Shown here: one piece after another, positions 12,254-22,859 of the stretch | Layout: each line of letters opens with the position of its first letter | Position numbering within the stretch: the first letter of the stretch is position 1 | Source of the DNA: Gnetum montanum | Taxonomy: Eukaryota > Streptophyta > Gnetopsida > Gnetales > Gnetaceae | Assembly: GCA_015680685.1 (NCBI GenBank) | Contig: MNCI01000967.1 | Span: 356,458 to 420,457 of the forward strand | Direction of reading: 5' to 3' | Length of the DNA stretch: 64,000 bases | The notes under the pieces: model-generated | Databases searched by the model: none | Seen by the model: the letters and a program-made list of their open reading frames with translations, nothing else | What the model was told of the DNA's origin: nothing | Program-made: the position numbers and the translations under genes

Positions 12254-12647
12254 CCTAATAGTGTATCGTTTACTAAGCCTAGTGATGTATGATTGGCAAT
12301 CCCAGTAGTAGTTATACAAAGTCCAAGGCATGTGTAGACAATTAGAAATACATATTTATTTCATGTAAGCTAGTTTAGGTTTTATTTTCCATTTTTTATT
12401 AGCTTAATTAATATATCTCTTTCTTGTTATTAGGAGCAACATAGGATTAGACAACATCATATGCCTCACTTTGGACTAAACCATATGTGACAAAGCTATC
12501 ATAGTCCAAGTGGGAAGAGTGTGAACTATGATCAAAGTATAATGATTTAGATACATAATTAGACCCATCCACAAGAATTCAACCTGATCATGCATGAACA
12601 CTTGTGATTTGTATGGTTGGGTGTACAGGTACCTTGCTGCTCATCAT

Positions 12648-12667
12648 TGGCACTGTTGTTGGGGATG
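12648..12667 (+). promoter_or_regulatory. primer binding site of B (tRNA-Asp type, decayed)
   Basis: TGGCACTGTTGTTGGGGATG starts one base after the LTR. It matches the plant tRNA-Asp primer site TGGCGCCGTTGCCGGGGA with differences that are all C-to-T or G-to-A. Confidence 0.8.
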
Positions 12668-12771
12668 ATGCTAGTTATCTAGATTAGTTATATCATACAA
12701 AATTGTTGTAAATGCATTAACGATATATCTTCTAGAAAATATTAAATCACACACATCATAAACCAACAAAA

Positions 12772-15070
12772 ATGTCTCTTTCATAAGGAAACAATAATGC
12801 ATTATATAATGAAAACATTCATTAGAGAACTAATGAGATATATGGTGAAGAAAATTGGAATGACCAACTTCATGTGAGGGTTTCATACATTCATGACCAC
12901 CCTGATGATACTTGAACACTATATTCACCTAAGGTAGATAACCCTGGAAGAGATGAGAAAGTTCCTAGACTGAGGCCTCAAGGCCTAAGACATTGAAACG
13001 TTGAAATGATAGATCAAGGGACCCTAGGAAACATCATAGAAGCCATCATAATCCTTCTAGTTTCTCATATTTTTCTCCCCCTTTAATATCTAGTTCAAGC
13101 AACAATGAAGATAGGTATGGAGACAAAGTTTCACTAAAGGGTTAGAATAAACACAAAAATCAAACCCACGGGAAAAGTCAAAGAAATCAACATGAACATA
13201 GACAATGTCATCATGATCAAACAAATTGCAATTTTCCTCATAACCTATTTGATGATTATAAACCCTTGTTGGCCACTAAGAGCCTCATGCAGATCACAGA
13301 GGCAATCAAGATTATCTCACAAGCATCACAAAGAGAGTTTCCTACCTAAGCTTTATATGAATAATACTCATAAATTTGTAGGATTATATGATTTGGATCC
13401 ATAACATCATTTACAAGACTTCCATGATGCTTGTGTATGTTACAATGTTGAAAGTGGATGGAAAAAGCTTAAGCTCTTTCCTAGGATACTAGTTAATAGA
13501 GCCAAAGTTGGGTATAGATTTTTGAAACCAAATTCAATCTAACGGTGGTTCATAACACTAGAACTCTTCAACAAGAAATACCAAACCTATGTGAGGATGT
13601 CCAACATGAGAAGATAGATCCAAGGATGAAAGCAAGAACAACATGAAACCTTGGACATGGCCTTAGATAGATATTATTCCTAGGGAGACCCTTGGGATGT
13701 ATGTCCTAGGTCAATTATACAAGATAAAAACCCCTCAAATCTAAGAACTAATCAAGCATGTGGCAAAAGAAGAAGGAGAGATGTGCAAATAGGAGAATGT
13801 TGCAAAATATTATTCAGACCCAACTCTTCAATAGAAGTAGGTCCATATCTATTGTAAGGAGAAAGAAACCACTCTTGGTAGGGTGATTCCACAATGAATC
13901 TTGGTGATACAAAAATCTATTGAAGCACTTGAAGCAAAGTTTAATAGGGTATAAGAATGGGTATACGACAAAGTTACAACTTTGGTATAAACTATAGAGA
14001 AGAAGATCATGCAAAAAAGCTAGGAGATCACAATAAACAAAGGAGGAAAAACCATGAAATAGCTAGGAACACTTATCAAAAAATAGAAAAAATGGCTAAA
14101 GAAAGTGAGGTTATAGAATCAATGGATGTGACCCATGCAAATATGACCACTCAAAGGACCATTTCCCACTTGTTTCACATCTATATGAGTATTGGGCTTC
14201 TACATTAAACCCCAAATTTGTACAAAAGCACAAGCCTAGGAGATTTCCTTTTTCATAAGGTAATCATATAGCCCCACAACCAATCTTACTATCCTAGGAG
14301 GACTTATTACCAGCCTTAACACTATCATCAACCGTAGTGGAAAAAACCATAGTCATGGGGGAGGCCACCACCAAACTAGCCCTATCCTTCCTATCAGCCA
14401 AGGTAGTATGGATATTATGTTCACCATCCTGTTTCTCCAACTAGTTCTACGTCCTCTACTTTAAACCACCACTATCACTCTCTTGAGTACCATTAACCCA
14501 TGACATCCCTTAAAGGATCACCACCTTGCACCTCTTACCATCCATCCTATCCTCGATATCCTCATACTTCACCTTCTCATATGCCACTGCCAACAACACA
14601 AGAAGGTTTAGCACCACCACATCAATAAAAAAATGTCACTTATGCTACAACTATGCATAGAAATGATAATACCAGTAGGTTCCCATGGCAAACTTAGAAA
14701 TGTTCTTTCTTTAGGAAGGGTCGTAGGTGAAAGAAAAACACTCAGGAATCTACCACATCATCTAAATTAGCACAATGTCAATTTGGTGCGAAGTTTTCCT
14801 TTTCACAATCAACGTCCTCTGATCCTACATAAGGGAGACCATCCATTATTACTCTAACACCCACTAGACATAATGAATCTAATAATGTAGAGAGACAAAT
14901 GAATCCATGCATACCATATCATGATCAAGGATGAAATCATGGGTTAGGCATCCATAACATTAACACACCTCATACCTTGACCAACCATACATTTAACAAC
15001 CAAGTCTGTGACCAACAATTTATCTACCAAGCTACCTCAACATTAAAAGACACCCAGTGGCTTTGGAATG
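12772..15070 (+). pseudogene. gag of element B
   Basis: This is a Ty3/gypsy Gag remnant. The frame opens at ATG 12772. The capsid region (about 13350-13720) reads KFVGLYDLDP, DFHDACVCYN, KLKLFPRILVNRAKVGYRFL and RWFITLELFNKKYQTY. This follows the order of Athila/Tat-type Gag: F-x-G-L-x-x-x-D-P, a hydrophobic helix, L-F-P-x-x-L-x-x-x-A-K, then the W-x-x-x-x-x-x-F-x-x-K-Y block. A possible zinc-knuckle trace, CDPCKYDHSKDH, is near 14128-14165. A Pro/His/Ser-rich tail follows to about 15070. Repeated TAG/TAA/TGA codons interrupt it. Confidence 0.65.
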
Positions 15071-17175
15071 AATAGTTACCAATATTTTATGCATGCATGG
15101 ATCCTATCTATTTGCTTATTAATCCTTGTCATAGCCAAATGTTTAGTCATAGGAGAAATTACCAATTATAATTTTTAGGATTCATGAGTGTTTTTCATCT
15201 TTTTGTTTTGCAATTTTTTTGTCATTTTCTTAGTTCTTGATAAAATATTTCCTATTCCTTTGAAGTTTTTCTATTTGTTGTTTTCATTTTCTTTGTTATG
15301 TAATCTCTCTTGTGAATAAAATGATCATGTAGACCATTGAGGTGAGATTTTCTCTATATTGTCAAGTCATGAGGGACTGATTATTCGAACAATGAGACCA
15401 CATCATCTATCTACACATTCCATTAATAAGAGGTTCTTACATTGGTCATAATGATATTATTTTCATCATCCAACCTCCAAATAAATTCATAATCATTGTG
15501 CCCAGGTAGAAGAGTGAAGAACCAAGGGGGAAGGTAAATGGTGTGACATCAAGGGGATTTGTAGATTCTCTTTGGCTTCTTATGTATGTTCTATCATGTT
15601 ACTTTGGTTGTAATTATATCCTTGTAGATCTAATAAAAAATGGAAGTAACAGTCACATAAAAAAAAACTGAATAAATTTTTGAGGGTTCCACTGGAAAGA
15701 CATGTACCAATTTGTAAAGGTTGGTAGCTTCTCAGATCTTCAAAAATAAAAAAAATAAAAAAAGAGAAAAATAAGAAAGAAAGAAAAAAGAGTTCCATAA
15801 ATAAGCTCCTCCCTTGGACAAACATGCTAAGTGATGTTACTCCTTGCAACGATGGTAGTCTTATGCTTGTCAGCCACTAGGATGAAACAATGTGATGTCA
15901 CTGAAATATGGTTTGAACTTGGTTTGAATGTTTGAAAGAAGGGCTAATGATTACTTAACCATTAATAACACACAAGGATTCATTATTCCCATGGTAAGAC
16001 ACCTCATGTATAAATTTCTACAATCCTTTCTATAATCTATCTCATATCACTATCTGTATGATCCTAACTTGTGATTTTGTATCACATAGAGTTATTTTCT
16101 CAAATTGGTGGTTTTAACATGTGTGTTTTGTTTTCTAGGTATACATTACATTCAACCCCTGTAGTGCCTATGGACATTTTTAGGTGTGGTTACACAACGA
16201 CATCATAGGCTGGAGCCTACTTTAGGGAGGATCCACTTATGTAATTGTTGTGACTTGTACTTATTTGATACAACCGCATCATTCTTTACCTTCCAAGCAC
16301 TTAATTGTTAAATTTTGTGCTTTACCTTATAATGTAATTGATCTATTCTAAAACATCGATTCCATGCCATTTTCTTGCATCTTCCAAAGCTTTTAACATC
16401 AGCGACTCCACCTTCTCACACTTTTGGTGCCTCCAATTGATTTTTCACTTACCCTAGACCTATGGACCTAACCTCAAACCTTCCAACCAATCCCAAAGCT
16501 TCATTTCTCATGCTTAGTACCCTCATTAGATGCTAATCCATGGACCTTGATATTGAGGACCTAATATCGAGTGGGCTGCGATGTCGGATACCCAATATTA
16601 GGTTGCATAAAACCTTTATATATGATTCTTGCGTTGCCTAAAAATCTATTCTCTTCATTTGCATCTAGGGAAGTTTTTTAAATTTTCTCTTGCAACTTAG
16701 AGCTCTATGCACCCAACTTTTACCTATGATATTTGGCTCTCTATCACTCCGATTTTCATGCCATTCAAACCTATTTGAACTTGGAGTGTTCAAGTTAGTT
16801 GTGGGGGGATGCTTGCATAGGAAACTTGCACTAATTTTCTAAAATTTTCTATTGCCTAGAGGATATTATAAGGGTAAGAATGTTAAAAAACTTAAGAGTT
16901 ATAATGAATAATTGATTAAATCAATGCTAGAAATCTTAATCTTTACACCAAAGGAACCATAACCATCATAATAGGCCACAAATAAGGGAAAAGGAAACAA
17001 TTGTGTAAGGTCATACAAGGAGATAGACAATTTTTGGGAATTTTTCTAAAAACTTTTCTAACTTTGCAATCATATGAACTATGGAACATAATGAAACTAA
17101 GGTCACAAGTATGATATAAACTTGTTAATGGTAAACAACAATACCTTAGTAACACCTAATCTTAGTTTGATTGTA
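15071..17175 (+). other. internal non-coding region of B with a U3-like patch
   Basis: No coding signal is seen. An A/G-rich low-complexity tract lies at 15738-15795. At 16535-16625, CCTAATATCGAG, GATACCCAATATTAGG and a TATATAT box resemble the palindrome cluster and TATA of B's own U3, suggesting a second promoter before the next ORF. A donor-like AAGG/GTAAGA at about 16876 and an acceptor-like TTTGATTGTAG at 17175 could remove a leader intron. Confidence 0.4.
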
Positions 17176-20060
17176 GATGGTCCCAAAAAGAGAAGCAGAA
17201 GGAGGACCTTTGCAGGGAGCACCCAAATGCCCAAGAGGCAATAGGAGCTAGTAGGATGAGTAGGCAAAGCATGAGGAGTAGGAAGCCCAATCCTTCAGCA
17301 TCCATCAAGAGGCTCCTATTATTGGACAGTTAATCCAAGGAGAGGCTATAGAACCCCAAGCTCCTATGCAAGGACAATGTCTCACGTTGTCAATAGAATG
17401 CCTTGAAGGAATTCAAGAAAAATCCATGTTGACCATGATCATCATGGAAATTAACTTTGATCCATTGGAATTCACCCCTGAATTAGTTTGGATGCAACTC
17501 TAGGCATTACCTTTGTGTCTAATTCTTTCAAATAGTAGTGAGTGGTATCTTGGAGAAACCTACCAATTCTAGCATAATAAAGAAGAAGGTACCACTATAA
17601 ACATTTGTAGAGTTAATGTATCATTATTAGTCAAAGCAATCATATAAGATATTAATCTACCAAATGAAGGGACTAAGCTAGCCCTTATGTCTACAAGATC
17701 TGACCTTAACATGAGAAAGTTGTGGCTGAAGTAAGCATACAACGAGGATAAGACATATAATGAATTGACTCTAGAAGAGAGGACATACTTCAATATAGGC
17801 ACATATCATCTCTTCCCAACCAAAGGGCTTAACAAGATTTCAACTTACGCAGCTAGGGGAAGTGCCATTCTAATGGGCAAATATGTAACCAACCTTTCCC
17901 AGTTATACTACATAGGATTCAAATGTGGTTCAAGGAGAAAAAGGTAGGGAAGCCAACACTTTCATTCCCTTGCCTAATTAAAAAGTTGTGCAAGAACACT
18001 AGAATATTGAGGGTACATAAATGATATCCCCAAGAAGGCTCAACACACTTCCTTCATAGAATTACTTAAATTGGTAGCACCAAGAAAAGATCTTGGTCAA
18101 GAATAGGAATCAAAGAAGGAAGTTCAACCAAAAAAAGAGAATAGAAAAGAAGTTTGAACCATGCCATGAAACACAAGTTCCACCATTGCCACCACAAGAC
18201 TATAGGCTAGCAATGAGCCACTTACAAAAAATTGTTGAAATGCTTTGTTGGGAGAGTAGAGAGGAATTAAGCCTCTTTAGAGTCCTAGACAAGGTGCAAC
18301 CCACCATTTTAGTGAATTTGACAAGAGGACAAGTGTCACTGCAATTAGGAGGAAAATCCCAATGGTCCAAACAAATCTTTAGTAATGCTGCATCCTTCCA
18401 AGTGATGCTCAAAATGGAAGAAGGTGTCATAGTAGTGGTAATGCAATATCAGGATGAGGTAAGTGTAGCATAAGTAATAATGGATCACATTAAGGAATCA
18501 TTCAATGTGCCTATTATGCCCCCAGTAGATCTGACTAGGACTAGAGATTCACAAATGCTCACTAGGACTTTGATGACTCCTACAACACATGAGGATGTGT
18601 TAGATTAATTATTGTAGATAGGGACAGTTATGATCACCTTTTTTGACATCCCCAATGATGTCACTATAGCACAATTAGATCTCATAGCCACCAAAGGAAA
18701 GATGTTCATGGTTGAGGCTAGGGTGGAACATGTGGAAGCAAAAGTGTAATGTTTGCAACAAGAGATGGCCACCCTGAGAGCCAAAAGATGGGACCTTGTC
18801 TAATTTATTGTGCCTGATCAGATGGATTCATTCAGAATAGAGCACTTCAACAACTTGATCAAGGAAAATAAAAATACTAAACAAGAGAAGGAGAAGGTAG
18901 TCTGGAATGCTTCTACTGCTGATGCATAATCCCATGCATACAAGAAGGCATTGATCACCACTTAAGAAGAAAATAAACAACTCACTATAGAGACCTCATG
19001 GTTGACTACCATTGAAAAATAAAAGAATGTTTTGGAAGAAAGTGTTCATCAATTGAGGGAACAACTAATGAGGATCAACTAGGATATTAGTAGATTGGCC
19101 AAGGAAAATAGAACCCTCTCAATGGAGAATGTTTGTACTATTCAATAGAAGTTCATAATTAAAATAAGTCCATGGCAGAATAAGGCCAAGAAACATGAGA
19201 AGCTAAAAGAACAATTTTGCAACTATGTAGACATGTATAAGTAGAGAAATGGAAAAGAAATCCATATGGCCAAAGCCCACATTGGGTCCATTTCAACACA
19301 AAATCTTGATTGGCAGCCAATCCTAGATAGTTATGCACTGGTCCAGTAGGTAGGAGTGAAGAATAAAGACCTACAAATTAAGGATTTGAAAGAATACATG
19401 GCATTGGCTAACCTCAGATATGCCAACCTTGCCATGTTAATAGCAAGTTAGCCTAGAAGCAAGTTGGAGAAATAGGTAGCAAACACCTATGCACTATATG
19501 AGAAAGAGTTTACAAAAAAAAAAAGTTGGTTTGTAGAAGCTTCATGTAGCAAACTTAAAACTAAGATGGTTAAAGCTTGCTACCATGGATAGAAGGATAC
19601 CACTTCAGACCTATCCAAGAGGCTCATAGATTATCATGAGTTTAAAGAAAAGGCCAAGGCATTTGAAGAAGAGCAACGGTAGTTTGTAGCCTGGTATGTA
19701 AAGGCCATTAAAATTTTTCCACAACTATCATTCCCTTGGGACCTACTAGTGCCAACACACATTGGTTTAGAAACCTAGATAGTAGAGGATCCAAGGATGA
19801 AAGAAGAAAATTTGTAGGTGCTTCTCAACTATTAAAAATTTGAGAAGCTTGCCATCAAAAGGAAGTGACCAATGAAGGAGCCACCACCTCTGGGAACTAC
19901 ATGAACTTTCCCAATTTTGTGTCTTATAATATTATGTCCCATTTTTGTAAAATACCACTATGGCATGTAAGAGTCAATTTCTTGTTTGTTGAGTTAGTGA
20001 ATAATTCCATGCCTTCCCAACATTTTGTAAAGAACTTGTTCCCCATTTTTTCAACTTGAA
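17176..20060 (+). pseudogene. second ORF of element B, unrecognised, with coiled-coil region
   Basis: This is a sense-strand ORF remnant downstream of gag, possibly starting MVPKREAEGG at 17178. Its first third (17400-18010) includes VNVSLLVKAI, LTLEERTYFNIGTYHLFP, RGSAILMGKYVTNLSQLYY and LSFPCLIKKLCK. This is broadly like the putative-plant-transposon-protein domain seen in ORFs of Ty3/gypsy elements, with low certainty. A basic linker (about 18095-18170) follows. The stretch 18700-19700 is rich in E, K, L and Q with heptad-like spacing (EENKQL, LREQLMR, RLAKENRTL), probably a coiled coil. Many stops interrupt it. It is not clearly homologous to the antisense gene of A and D, though the layout is similar. 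Confidence 0.45.
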
Positions 20061-20088
20061 GATGAGTTTTCACTCAATCATGGGAGTA

Positions 20089-20935
20089 TGATGAGTTGTG
20101 ATTTTTTTTATTTCTGATATCAAGGCTCCAATATTAGATACATGATATTGGATCCCAACAAATGATGTCAGATATCTGATATCATCTCTTTTGTGCTAGC
20201 CTATAAATACAACACTTAAGTGCATAGTTGGGATATAGTTTGGTTGTTAGTTTTTGTTAGCTTTTCTTAGATTCTTGAATTCAAGTTCTATTATTCCTAG
20301 TGCATGCTCATAGTGTGATGTTTGTAATTGTATGGCATTCTTATTTGAGTGTGACATAGTTGGACACGTTACATGATTAGGAATAAAGATCAAGATTACC
20401 TCCATCATTGTAGCATTCACTTAGATTTAATTATTTACTATTTTATTTAGTTAACATTTTCATTTATTGCTATTTACTATTCTTGTCGTTAAGTGGAATA
20501 AGCACAATGTAATTGCAAGCACTTAAGTGTAATTACTTGGTAACCTAGCAGTGTATCATTTGGTAAGCCTAGTGACATATGCTTGGCAATCCTAGTGGTA
20601 GTTATATGAAGTCCAAGGCATGTGTGGATGATTAGGAATGGATACTATTCACACATAAGCTAGTTTATGTTTTAATTTTCATTGTTCATTCCCTTAATTA
20701 ATTTATCTCTTTCTTATCATTAGGAGTACCATAGGATTAGACAACATCATATGCCTCACTTTGGACTAAACCATATGTAATAAAGCTACCATAGTCCAAG
20801 TGGGAAGATAGCAAACTATGATTAAAGTATGAAAATCTAGATAAAAAACTAGTCCCATCGATGGAATTTTACCAAATTGTGCATGAATGCTTGTGATTCA
20901 TATGGTTGGACGTAGGGGTATCTCACTACTCATTA
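20089..20935 (+). repeat. 3' LTR of element B
   Basis: It starts TGATGAGTTGTG and ends CTCATTA, followed by the target duplication gaaag. TATA is at 20202-20209. The polypurine tract before it is weak (ATGGGAGTA, 20080-20088). Confidence 0.9.
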
Positions 20936-22248
20936 GAAAGGTAGGGGGATCTAAATAAGAGATATGATTCCCTTTCTTCTAGTACCTAGAAATCCTCTAG
21001 GGCCAACATGAATGGTCATGAAGAACATTTAACCATGATTCCACCTCCTCTTGATGGTCCACCTCCTTTGCTAGTTTGGTGGCAACTCTCATTCCTTCAA
21101 TGGGAAGATTGAAGAGATCAGAGAAGGTATTCTAATTGATGACCAAGGTGATTGGCATGTCATGAACTTGGGTGATAAACTTCCCAACTCCTTGGTCACT
21201 AGAGTTAATGATGTTCACCATCTCAAGAGCAAGGATGGTTGGACTAGGAGCCATGAAAAGTTTAAGCAAACCTACAGGAGTAATGTTTACTTGAATGTTT
21301 TTAGGTGTCTTTTCAGCCAACCAATGTTGTGTTGATTTCACTTCACCATATTTTAGGATGAGGGTCTCCTCGAGGTGTCCTAAAATAGTTAAAGTGATGC
21401 TAGAGGATGTGGAAGCCCCTACAAGATAACGAAAATAGTCAATTAGCTTAGGCATAGGCACATCATGTAAAACCAAAATATGGCAAGAAAAAGAAACTAA
21501 AACCATACTGATAAATCCATGAAAACACTAAAAATCAAAATAGCCTAGAATCATGTAGCCATAAAAATGTTAGTATAACACAAAAAAAAAACAAATAAGA
21601 AAATTCATACCTTTCTTACTATTCTTTTTCTTTCTTGATGAGGATTGTGGGTCTAATGGTAGTTCCTTCTTCTACAATGCATTCAAGGACCATCCACCAA
21701 CCATGAGCTATCTCATTGGCTAGGCACCTCTAGAAGGTTGGAGCATAGATGTTGGTGTACTTATCAAAATCATCCTTTATTTTCTCAACCACTATGAGTG
21801 TTACTATTGGGCTTTTGGGAAATACCCCCACTATAGTTTGGGCTTTTCTCAACCACTCTTCATTAGCTATTATTTTCTCTAATTTCCATTTCTCAACTCT
21901 AGCATGTTTCAAATTTGAAACTAGCAAGTCCCCGTAGTAGCTTTACTGTTAAAAAATTCACCTTCTATGTTGGTTTTAGGATCATCAACTATAAACTTCA
22001 AAATCAAGCTAGAATAATGAGATAGTAGAGTCTCCATGATGGCACCAACCATTTAAGACAAGTGTGACCACATCATCACATTGAAGTTTTGCATTAAATA
22101 GGCCAATAATTCTCTTTCCCCTACCCAAAACCACAAGGGGCCATACTCTAAGACTATATCTATGGGTGGGGTGTTGGGCTTTAGTAGGTGGATACAATAG
22201 AGTATCCCTACCAACTTAACAACCACCAAGATGGGCTTAAGGAAGGTC
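20936..22248 (-). pseudogene. 5' part of the antisense accessory gene of element A
   Basis: Read from 22248 downward. The exon begins after TTCCATGTAG and has KPILVVVKLVGIL, then MMWSHLS and METLLSHYSSLILKFI. These align with D at 58040-58310 (KPILIVLEIIGVL, VIVWSHLSAETMATITETLL). I read this as a HAD/FCP1-like phosphatase segment, with the nucleophile Asp region altered. It runs on to a donor AAAG/GTATGA at about 21611. After an intron of about 100 bp the next exon (about 21507 down) has LILKYGEVKSTQHWLAEKTP and INSSDQGVGKFITQVH, matching D at 59010-59200. It is broken by B at 20936 and resumes at 11719. The first exon and the promoter were not identified. Confidence 0.65.
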
Positions 22249-22859
22249 CTACATGGAAAAAAACAACACACTATTAAAACCACTATCAACAATTCACAAC
22301 ACTTACAAAAAAATAAAACTAGGAACAAATTTAGTAAAGAATTGAATATGACTAAATGGCCTACACCTAAAATAGCAGCCATGCACCAATTTGAATTTCA
22401 CAAGAATTTTTCTAGACATTCTAGTTAATGGTGAAACTAGACATGGTCAAAAACTTTAGGAATGCCAGTTCAAAATTCTCTAAAAAATAAAAATAAACAT
22501 GCAAATAGCCTAAGAAAACCTTGAACATGATAAATAAAGTACAATAACATCTACATTATAATCCTAAGCTTGGAAAATTCAAAACACTATACAAAACTTT
22601 AACAACATTTATCCAAAATTCACACAACCACACAAAACTAAATAAAATGGTCATGGGAAATCACTAACTAAAAATACCAAAAACATTTTAAGACCAATTG
22701 AACCAATTTTAAACCATCCCTAGCATCCCAAATTATCCCTAGTAATATGAGACGTTGGTGAAAAAGATCATCCAATGTGCCAATGTTGCCCATCTTCATA
22801 AGGGTAAAACCATAAAAGCCAAAAACCTTGTTTCACGCAAGCTTATTGAAAAAATCATA
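22249..22859. other. spacer upstream of A's antisense gene
   Basis: A/T-rich; no coding signal and no clear TATA box equivalent to the one in D. Confidence 0.4.

Larger units (their letters stand above)
11720..12646 (+). repeat. 5' LTR of element B
   Basis: It starts TGATGAG and ends CTCATCA. By eye it is highly similar to 20089-20935. The TATA box is at 11846-11853. A 47-bp tandem duplication (12160-12253) is absent from the 3' LTR and accounts for much of the length difference. Confidence 0.9.
11720..20935 (+). mobile_element. element B: non-autonomous Ty3/gypsy LTR retrotransposon, complete
   Basis: This element of 9,216 bp is bounded by LTRs of 927 and 847 bp and by the 5-bp direct repeat gaaag at 11715-11719 and 20936-20940. 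It has an Asp-tRNA-type primer site, a gag and a second sense-strand ORF, but I find no protease, RT, RNase H or integrase. It would have depended on another element for reverse transcription. It interrupts the antisense gene of A in the minus-strand exon that resumes at 20935/11719. Confidence 0.9.

Noticed and set aside
15738-15795. Poly(A) tail of a SINE or LINE
   Set aside because: It is a mixed A/G tract with no promoter boxes upstream and no flanking duplication.
21132-21506. Independent small gene of 124 codons
   Set aside because: It aligns with the middle exon of D's antisense gene and has an intron border just upstream, so it is one exon of a larger gene.
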